A DNA stretch of 14,074 nucleotides, taken from NCBI GenBank assembly GCA_036745245.1, contig DAIOGN010000093.1, positions 1 through 14,074 of the forward strand, read 5' to 3'. Source of the DNA: DAIOGN01 sp036745245. GTDB lineage: Bacteria > Zixibacteria > MSB-5A5 > JAUVRN01. Made by a program: the position numbers and the translations under genes. Below the pieces are notes generated by a model. That model worked only from the letters and a program-made list of their open reading frames with translations. It was not told where the DNA came from and did not search any database. Positions 7,101-12,928 of the stretch are shown here, in pieces (the stretch's first letter is position 1; each line of letters starts with the position of its first letter).

Positions 7101-7231
7101 GCGGTGACGCGAACTGCTCGGGCGGCGTCAGCTCCGATGACATCCTCACGCTGGTGAACCATGTGTTCAAAGGCGGCCCGGCGCCCTGTGATGTGTGCAC
7201 GATGATGCCAGTCACGTGGTCGTGCCCGTGA
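4160..7231 (+). CDS. Secreted Kelch-like repeat protein with thrombospondin type 3 and dockerin-like domains
   Basis: The product is 1023 residues. It starts with a signal peptide (RVSFLSLFLVLSLSQAGA), placed by AAGGAAG six bases before ATG 4160. Residues 68-138 form a block with GRFDLEAARRSGYQGPLD and DPDDIYWDN that is shared with the next gene. Residues 139-747 are 13 repeats of about 46 residues, core VYALTVYDGKLIAGG then AAWDGSSWSALGSGM. The double Gly after hydrophobics and the spaced aromatics are Kelch-like, so beta-propeller blades are expected. Residues 748 to about 940 are thrombospondin type 3 calcium-binding repeats (DTDGDG, DNCP, DACDNC). Residues 948-1023 are a dockerin-like pair of calcium-loop and helix repeats (GDMNLSG, GDANCSG, each followed by a helix ending VFKGG) with five cysteines, ending TWSCP. 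It is extracellular or surface-attached; its ligand is unknown. The repeats are highly uniform at DNA level, indicating recent amplification or gene conversion. Confidence 0.9.
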   Translation: MNRVSFLSLFLVLSLSQAGAAQQTASDPTQIVLPEQVRESSRANPNPVVSVDSQSAPIAQSQARSVQEFLAPDGRFDLEAARRSGYQGPLDMEGFASTNDPLMGQPLFQRSATHETADDPDDIYWDNSLSPSLPGVDGSVQALTVFDGKLIAGGGFTIAGGVTVNFIAAWDGSSWSALGSGMNGQVQTLTVFDGKLFAGGYFTTAGGVVASYIAAWDGSSWSALGSGMNSIVYTLTVYDGRLIVGGAFTTAGGVAVSYIAAWDGSSWSALGSGMGGGGYPGVYALTVFDAKLIAGGYFTTAGGVAANYIAAWDGSSWSALGSGMNSSVRALIVYDGKLCAGGDFTTTGGVAANDIAAWDGSSWSALGSGMDGSVYDLTVYNGKLIAGGPFTTAGGVGVSYIAAWDGSSWSALGAGMSNTVFALTVYDARLIAGGAFTTADGVTADHIAAWGGSSWSGSWSGMNGSVHALTVYDGKLCAGGTFTTAGGVAANYIAARDGSSWLALGSGMSGGIVQTGVYALTVYDGKLCAGGGFSTAGGVAAISIAAWDGSSWSALGSGMGGGYPLVFALTVYDGKLIAGGYFTTAGGVAANNIAAWDGSSWSALGSGMSGGTVQTGVYDLTVYDNKLITGGSFTSAGGVAANNIAAWDGSFWSALGSGMGGYGRWVSALIAHDGKLYAGGEFAVAGGAAANFIAAWDGSSWSALGSGMNSYVSALTVYDSKLTAAGTFTRAGGKVSAYLAQWTKLPFDTDGDGIFDYADNCPSIANPTQEDGDGDGAGDACDNCLTTANSNQADADLDGSGDNCDSCTDTDNDGLGDPGYPANTCQTDNCPWSGNPGQEDVDADGVGDSCDNCALVLNPAQTDTDGDGTGDACDGCPSDPSKTAPGVCGCGVVDADSDTDLSPDCVDNCPTAANPSQADADTDGFGDACDNCPHVANPSQLVTIDMTGDMNLSGTHSSTDVILLVNYVFKGGVAPVPCPASGDANCSGGVSSDDILTLVNHVFKGGPAPCDVCTMMPVTWSCP
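4574..6400 (+). repeat. In-frame tandem repeat array, 13 units of about 140 bp
   Basis: The units share near-identical DNA, for example GACGGTTCTTC, TGGTCGGCATTGGGGTCGGG and GCCGGCGGCGTGG. Units differ mainly in the short insert before each VYALTVYD. A 40-base segment starting at 5681 recurs at 5981 with two short differences, exactly 300 bases on, which points to duplication of a two-unit block. Confidence 0.9.
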
Positions 7232-7260
7232 CGTTCAAGCGCAACTGCAAATGTGATTAG

Positions 7261-7346
7261 TCCCGCGGTAGCTGATCGCGGGATGTGTGATTTGCCTCCC
7301 ACGGGAATTAGAGTCCGAGTGGGAACCGACGGTCTCCCTTGGGAGA
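7261..7346. promoter_or_regulatory. Three successive inverted repeats between the paralogous genes
   Basis: TCCCGCG (7261-7267) pairs with CGCGGGA (7277-7283) 30 bases after the stop of the first gene. TCCCAC (7297-7302) pairs with GTGGGA (7319-7324). TCTCCC (7333-7338) pairs with GGGAGA (7341-7346). The first could be a weak terminator, though no T run follows. The third includes the ribosome binding site of the next gene and could mask it in the mRNA. Confidence 0.4.
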
Positions 7347-7356
7347 GACATCGAGA

Positions 7357-9921
7357 ATGCTGCACAGAAACACATGCGATACCGAGAGTAAGCAGATGAA
7401 CAGACGGCTCATGAGATTGCTAATGACGGGCGCAATGATTGCCGGTGTGTTCACCACGACGGCACAAATAGCAAGAGCCGAGGATGCTTCTTCCGGTGCC
7501 CTTCCGTCCGGCAAAAATGCGGGCGACTTCCTTACACCGGAGGGCCGGTTTGACCTGGAGGCTGCGCGGCGGTCGGGTTACCAGGGGCCGCTTGACATGA
7601 AGTGGTTCATTTCGGGCAAGGATCCGCTGACCGGCCAGCCGACATTTCAGCAGTCGGCAACTCACGAGGCTTCCGCCGATCCGGATGACATCTACTGGGA
7701 CAATAGCATTTCGCCGTCGCTGCCGGGAGTCGATGGATATGTCTATGCTCTGACTGTGTACGATGGCAAGGTGATAGCTGGCGGGGATTTCACAGTTGCA
7801 GGTGGTCCGGGCGCCAGTCGCATCGCGGCCTGGGACGGTACTTCTTGGTCGACGTTGGGGTCGGGGACGAATGGCCGAGTCTATGCACTCACCGTCTACG
7901 ACGGCAAACTGATCGCAGGGGGATATTTCACGACCGCGGGCGGCGTTTCCGTCAACCGCATCGCGGCTTGGGACGGTTCTGCGTGGTCGGCCCTGGGGTT
8001 GGGGATGGGTGGCATGGGTGGTGGGAATCTAGCCGTCAGGGCCCTGACGGTCTACGATAGCAAGCTGATCGCGGCCGGAGATTTCACGACTGCTGACGCC
8101 GAGTCCGCCAACTACATCGCGGCTTGGGACGGTTCTGCGTGGTCGGCATTGGGGTCAGGGATGGGAGGAGGAGATTATCCCTGGGTCTATGCTCTGACAG
8201 TGTACGACAGCATGCTCTGCGCCGGGGGATACTTCACGACTGCCGGCGGCGTGGCCGCCAACTACATCGCGGCCTGGGACGGTTCCACTTGGTCGGCATT
8301 GGGGTCAGGGATGGAGCAATCAATCCTTGCCATGACCGTGTACGATGGCCAGCTGATCGCCGGAGGAAACTCTCATACTGCCGGCGGCATGGCCGCCAAC
8401 TACATCGCGGCGTGGGATGGTTCTTCTTGGTCGGCTTTGGGTTTGGGGATGAATAATCCAGTCGTTGACTTGGCTGTGTACGAAGGTAAGCTGATAGCAG
8501 GGGGGTACTTTACGGCTGCCGGTGGCGTGGCCGCTAACTGCATCGCGACCTGGGACGGTTCTTCCTGGTCAGCCTTGGATTCGGGGATGAATGCCGATGG
8601 CTTTGTCCAAGCCCTGACCGTCTACGACACCAAGCTGATCGCGGGGGGGGACTTCACAACAGCCGGCGGCGTACCTCACAACTACGTCAACTCCGTCGCG
8701 GCTTGGGACGGTTCTTCATGGTCAGCTTTGGGCTCAGGCGTGAATGACTATGTCCACGCACTCACGGTCTATGACGGCACCTTGATCGCCGGAGGAGACT
8801 TTACGACCGTCGGCGGCAAGTGGACCGACCGAATAGCCGCTTGGAGTGATTCTATGTGGTTAATAAGAGGTAGCGGGGGCCCCTTTAATGACCGGGTCAC
8901 TACCCTGACCGCCTACGACGGCCAGCTTATCGCCGGGGGGTTGTTCTTTCCTCACATCTCGGCCTGGAACGGTGCTTCCTGGTTGGCATTGGGGTCGGGA
9001 ATGGTTGGGGATGTTTATGCCCTGACCGTCTACGACGGCAAGCTGATCGCTGGGGGCTTCTTCAACGGGGCAGGGAGTGTGGCCGCAACAAACATCGCGG
9101 CTTGGGATGGTACGTCCTGGTCAGCCTTGGCGTCGGGAACGGACTATGGCGTCTACGCCCTGGTCATTTACGACGGCAAACTCGTCGCCGGAGGCGACTT
9201 CATCACGGCCGGCGGCGAAGCCGCATATCGCATTGCGGCCTGGGGTGGTTCTACCTGGTCGGCACTGGGGTCGGGAATGAATGGCGGAGGAGTCAGGGCC
9301 CTTGCTGTTTATGACGGTCGGTTGATAGCCGGGGGAGGTTTTACGATGGCTGGCGACGTGGCCGCCAACCGCATCGCTGCCTGGGATGGTACTTCCTGGT
9401 CGGCTTTAGGCTCGGGGATGAATTCTCTTGTGTCCGCCCTGACCGTCTACGACGCCGAGCTCTGTGCTGGTGGAGCGTTTACGACCGCGGGCGGTGTCAC
9501 AGCAAATCGCATTGCGGCCTGGGACGGTTCCTCCTGGTTGGCATTGGGATCGGGGACGAATGGCGCGGTATCCGCGCTGTCAGCCCACAATAACACGCTG
9601 GTCGTCGGGGGAGCCTTCTCACTGGCCGGGGGCAAGACTTCAGCCTACCTCGCTCAATGGACCAAGGGTGCCTGTCTGGTCCCGACCACAGGTGACGTCA
9701 ATATCAGCGGCGCTATCTCTTCGCTAGATATACTTGCGCTTGTTGACTTCGTGTTTAGAAGCGGCCGGCCTCCCGAGCCCTGCGAAGCGGCCGGTGACGC
9801 GAACTGTTCGGGGATGGTCAATGCGACGGACATCATTGCTCTGGTGAACTACGTATTCAAAGGTGGGTTTGCGCCATGCGACGTGTGCAGCACCATTCCT
9901 GGAACCTGGTCATGCCCATGA
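7357..9921 (+). CDS. Secreted Kelch-like repeat protein with dockerin-like tail (paralogue of the preceding gene)
   Basis: The product is about 854 residues. ATG 7357 follows GGGAGAG (7341-7347); ATG 7396 is a strong alternative because it gives a compact signal peptide (NRRLMRLLMTGAMIAGVF) ending near QIARA. Next comes the same block as in the upstream gene (GRFDLEAARRSGYQGPLD, then DPDDIYWDNSISPSLPGVDG). Bases 7738-9666 encode 14 Kelch-like units of about 46 residues, the last ending AYLAQWTK exactly as in the paralogue. There is no thrombospondin type 3 region. The dockerin-like tail follows directly from about residue 779 (GDVNISG, GDANCSG, CDVC, ending TWSCP). One unit (RVTTLTAYDGQLIAGG then LFFPHISAWNG) is shortened, and the units are more diverged than in the upstream gene. 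It is predicted to be extracellular, with 14 blades fitting two seven-bladed propellers. The intergenic distance is about 125 bp, so co-transcription is possible. Confidence 0.9.
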   Translation: MLHRNTCDTESKQMNRRLMRLLMTGAMIAGVFTTTAQIARAEDASSGALPSGKNAGDFLTPEGRFDLEAARRSGYQGPLDMKWFISGKDPLTGQPTFQQSATHEASADPDDIYWDNSISPSLPGVDGYVYALTVYDGKVIAGGDFTVAGGPGASRIAAWDGTSWSTLGSGTNGRVYALTVYDGKLIAGGYFTTAGGVSVNRIAAWDGSAWSALGLGMGGMGGGNLAVRALTVYDSKLIAAGDFTTADAESANYIAAWDGSAWSALGSGMGGGDYPWVYALTVYDSMLCAGGYFTTAGGVAANYIAAWDGSTWSALGSGMEQSILAMTVYDGQLIAGGNSHTAGGMAANYIAAWDGSSWSALGLGMNNPVVDLAVYEGKLIAGGYFTAAGGVAANCIATWDGSSWSALDSGMNADGFVQALTVYDTKLIAGGDFTTAGGVPHNYVNSVAAWDGSSWSALGSGVNDYVHALTVYDGTLIAGGDFTTVGGKWTDRIAAWSDSMWLIRGSGGPFNDRVTTLTAYDGQLIAGGLFFPHISAWNGASWLALGSGMVGDVYALTVYDGKLIAGGFFNGAGSVAATNIAAWDGTSWSALASGTDYGVYALVIYDGKLVAGGDFITAGGEAAYRIAAWGGSTWSALGSGMNGGGVRALAVYDGRLIAGGGFTMAGDVAANRIAAWDGTSWSALGSGMNSLVSALTVYDAELCAGGAFTTAGGVTANRIAAWDGSSWLALGSGTNGAVSALSAHNNTLVVGGAFSLAGGKTSAYLAQWTKGACLVPTTGDVNISGAISSLDILALVDFVFRSGRPPEPCEAAGDANCSGMVNATDIIALVNYVFKGGFAPCDVCSTIPGTWSCP
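7738..9666 (+). repeat. In-frame tandem repeat array, 14 units of about 138 bp
   Basis: This is the same repeat family as at 4574-6400 but more diverged. Some unit variants are shared between the genes, such as ATGGGAGGAGG followed by a TATCCC insert (4980, 5836 and 8161), which suggests exchange between the two arrays. Confidence 0.88.
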
Positions 9922-10129
9922 TAGGATGACTTTTGGATCGACCCGTCTGGGGTAACCTAAGCAAAGTTCAATCCGCCTCCCAGGCTCCCCGCATTTCATG
10001 CTCATTCCGGGCACATTGTTTACACTTCACTCCGGGCACAGGACTCACCTGTGAGTCGTCACCCAAGGATGTCCGTCCTGAGGCGGACCAGCGAACCGGA
10101 ATCAGGTTATTCCATGCAATACACAGCCA
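9922..10129. other. Short intergenic stretch with repeat copy B and two dyads, ending at a gap
   Basis: No gene is supported here. It contains the second copy of the tRNA-adjacent repeat (9991-10040), then a dyad GACTCAC-CT-GTGAGTC (10042-10057) and a hairpin GTCCGTC-CTGA-GGCGGAC (10071-10088). Short open frames that continue through the Ns are not credible genes. Confidence 0.6.
9991..10040 (+). repeat. Repeat copy B, direct repeat of 3635-3684
   Basis: It starts GCATTTCA like copy A and matches it ungapped at 40 of 50 positions. It contains one full CACAT-NN-TTTACACTT unit (10012-10027) and is cut short at CACA (10040), where copy A continues into its second unit. It lies about 6.36 kb from copy A, bracketing the two Kelch-like repeat genes, and about 90 bases before the assembly gap. 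Confidence 0.55.
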
Positions 10130-10139
10130 NNNNNNNNNN
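10130..10139. other. Assembly gap (ten Ns)
   Basis: A run of ten Ns. The true length is unknown and the join may be a scaffolding inference. The 3' end of the minus-strand gene that follows falls in or just beyond it. Confidence 0.95.
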
Positions 10140-12882
10140 GCGGGCTCCCGTGACAGATGTCGCAAGGGGGCTCGCCGCTTTTGAAAATATAGCCTATCAG
10201 CCGGATGATGTCGGCAGAAGTCAGCGTGCCGCTACAGTTGACGTCGCCTGAGGCAATGCAGGGGACCGGTGGTTCTCCGCCTTTGAAAATGTAGCCCACC
10301 AGATTAATGACGTCCGCCGAGGTAACGGAGCCGTTGACGTTGACATCGCCGGGCAAGCCAATCAGGCAATTCTCAATTCTGCAATTGGCTGAACAGTCGT
10401 CCAGGGGGGTGGTGTTGCCGTCGTCGCACTCCTCACCCGGCTCCAGGTTGCCGTCGCCGCACGTGTGCTCGTACTGGCAGTTTGCGTCGCACCCGTCGCC
10501 CCCGATCCGGTTGCCATCTTCGCACTCCTCGGGCCACTCCACGACGCCGTCGTTGCACACACCCACCAGGTTACACTGGTTGTCGCAGCCATCGGCGGGG
10601 TCGGCATTGCCGTCGTCGCAGGTCTCCGGATACTCGATCACGAGATCGCCGCAGACGGCCGGCTCCACTTTGCAGAGGGGATCGCAGCCGTCGCCGGAGG
10701 CGAGATTGCCATCGTCGCACGTCTCGGGAAACTCCACGTTGCCGTTGCCGCACACGGCCACCGGTGCCTGAAGTTCACAGCAGGAGTCGCAGCCGTCAGC
10801 GGCCACAAAATTGCTGTCGTCACAGGCTTCACCGGAATCCAGCACACCGTCTCCGCACCAGCGTTCGCCCCGGATGGAAAAGGAGATCACTCCCACCTCG
10901 CCGGGAACGGACGCGTACAAACGGCCGCCGGCAACCGTCAGGTCAGACGTGGCGGTGAAGGAGGGGTCCGGAAGTGAGCCTGCGAATACCCAGTCGACAG
11001 GGTTGGTCACGTCATACAGCCGTATGTTCGTAGACTGGTCGGCCGCATAGAGGTACAGACCCTGGCGCGCCACCGCACTCGCATTGAGGCCGGCCAGGCT
11101 GGAGATGCTCTGCAGCGAACCCGAAGGAAGCAGTTGGAGGCTCTCTACTCCGCCTGTGCCACAGGCCAGGTAGAGCGTGTCGCCTTTCAGCTCCACGTCT
11201 TTTACGCTGCCCGATGAGGAGAACGTATCCAGCACCTGCGGCAGCGCCGGGTCCGAAACGTCGATTACGAACAGTCCCGCGGCGCCGCCCGCCACCAGGG
11301 CCCGGCCCCCCACCACAACGACTTCGAGGCCGTCGGACACCAGGGGCAGGACGGCCACCAGGGAAGGCGTGTCAGGCGGCGACACATCGATGACCAGAAA
11401 GGCGTCCGGACAGACGACAAACGCCAGGGTGTCGACCAGGTCCACGTCCAGCACGTCGGTCGACGTTGCAAAGTGACCTGCACTCACCGGGTCGGTGGGA
11501 TCCGTGACATCGTGAAGGCGGAGTCCTCCTGCCAGGTCCGCCACGGCTGCAAGAGTCCCAAGGACATCGATTCTCCGCGCACTGCCCGGCGTGTTGTAAC
11601 GCCCAATGCGATACGGAATTCCCGCGTAACGGGCGTTGTAGATGCTCACGCCGGCTGGGCCTGAAGCCACATAGAGAAGCGAGTCCACGAGGTCTGCACC
11701 GCCTGTGCTCCCGAACACGGACAGACTCCGATTCGCGCAGAGATGAACGAAGTCCTCCACCTGGCAATCGCCGCACCCGTCACCACGGAGTGTGTTCCCG
11801 TCATCGCACTCCTCGCAGGGGCCAATGCCTCCGTCTCCACAGATGCCCATACTGTCGATCCAGTACACCGTGAGTGCCGCGTCTTCAGCGGCGAAGGTTC
11901 GGGAATTGGACACCGTCAGTCCCAGAGTACGGTCGGCCGACGGCAAGGTCAGGATGGGGAGGATACTGGCCGGGTTCGACACATCGAGGAGCAGGTAGCC
12001 ACTGTCCGTGTCGGCGATGTGGGCTACGGTCCCGACGACCTCCACTTCGGCGGCCGACCCGGGGGTATTGTAGGATCCGATCAGCACCGGCAAGGTGGGG
12101 TCGGAGACATCCACCAGAGCCACCCCGGAGGCGAGGTTGGCCACATACGCGATGCTGTCGAGCAGGAAGACGTCGTACGCCGTTGTGAGATTTCCGAGGG
12201 AGCCCACCAGCGAGGGCTGCGTGGGGTCGGATAGGTCAAGAATGGCCAGACCGTCACCCGACAGTGCCACATACGCCAGGGTGTCCCTGGCAATCACGCT
12301 TCTTGCAGCATCCGCGGTCGGGTAGGATCCGATGACAACGGGTGAAGTCGGAGTCGCCACGTTCATGATCCAGACCGTTCCCGGGAAGGAGGCGTCTGCG
12401 ACAAGGAGAAGCGAATCCCTCAGTTCAACATCGTACGGCATCTTCGGCAGTGTGTTGGCGCCCACCTGCTGAACGTCTGATGGGTTGGAAAGATCGAGAA
12501 CTGTAATGCCCCGATCGCTCGAAAAATGATCCCAGTGGGCCACGAAGGCATACGAGCCCAAGACAGCAACATCCAGAATGCTGCTGTTGGACGAAAACTT
12601 GTCCAGAAGCATCGGCGTGCCCGGATTGGAGACGTCGTAGATGTCCAGCGCGCCATTGGCACGAGAGCACAGAGCCAGGCTTCCGGCCAGGGTGACGTCC
12701 CACGCGTCCGCGCCAAGGCCGAAGGGCGCGGTGACGATGACGCTGGTGTCGACGCACCCCGTGAGGTTGGACAGAGAGCCGGCCGAGCTTCCTGCGTACA
12801 GGGCGGACGCATCCGGCGACATCGCTTGTGAGGGAATGAGGCACAACATGGCCCCCAGGATCAGTGCAGGTGACAGGCGCAT
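10140..12882 (-). CDS. Secreted LVIVD-repeat, Cys-rich (DUF4215) and dockerin-like protein, 3' end in gap
   Basis: About 914 residues are visible. The start is ATG 12882, preceded by a strong GGAGG (12887-12891), giving a signal peptide (RLSPALILGAMLCLIPSQAMS). Residues about 55-340 hold seven LVIVD-type beta-propeller units (GLAILDLSDPTQPSLVG, GVALVDVSDPTLPVLIG). A single Cys-rich unit (CGDGGIGPCEECDDGN) sits at about 347-382, then seven more LVIVD units to about 670 (LFVIDVSDPALPQVLDTF). Five Cys-rich DUF4215 repeats run from 676 to about 840, then a dockerin-like pair from 845 (GDVNVNG, GDVNCSG) to CDIC. The paralogues end about ten residues after this point, so the stop is almost certainly inside the gap; the frame that appears to continue to 10102 is probably an artefact. 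It is expected on the cell surface or secreted, function unknown. It lies 46 bases downstream of its tandem paralogue and is probably co-transcribed with it. Confidence 0.9.
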
Positions 12883-12891
12883 ACCACCTCC
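12883..12891 (-). promoter_or_regulatory. Ribosome binding site that fixes the start at 12882
   Basis: On the - strand GGAGG (12891-12887) is followed by TGGT and then ATG. This and the signal peptide directly after it support this start over the in-frame ATGs farther upstream, the first of which lies inside the upstream gene. Confidence 0.75.
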
Positions 12892-12928
12892 GCTCACGTC
12901 TAAGGAGAATTGCATACTCTCCGACCCG

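Noticed and set aside
4574..9666. Regularly spaced repeats as a CRISPR array
   Set aside because: Units are about 140 bp, translate in frame, and the sequence between the conserved cores is itself coding and similar. There are no short palindromic repeats with unique spacers.
10102..10139. Natural end of the minus-strand gene at 10102 (GCVLHGIT)
   Set aside because: The three paralogous tails end about ten residues after CDxC with a near-terminal Cys; reading through a gap of unknown length makes this ending unreliable.
9933..10251. Small plus-strand frames crossing the Ns
   Set aside because: They exist only because the Ns are read through; there is no domain, ribosome binding site or neighbour support, and they overlap the end of the minus-strand dockerin-like gene.
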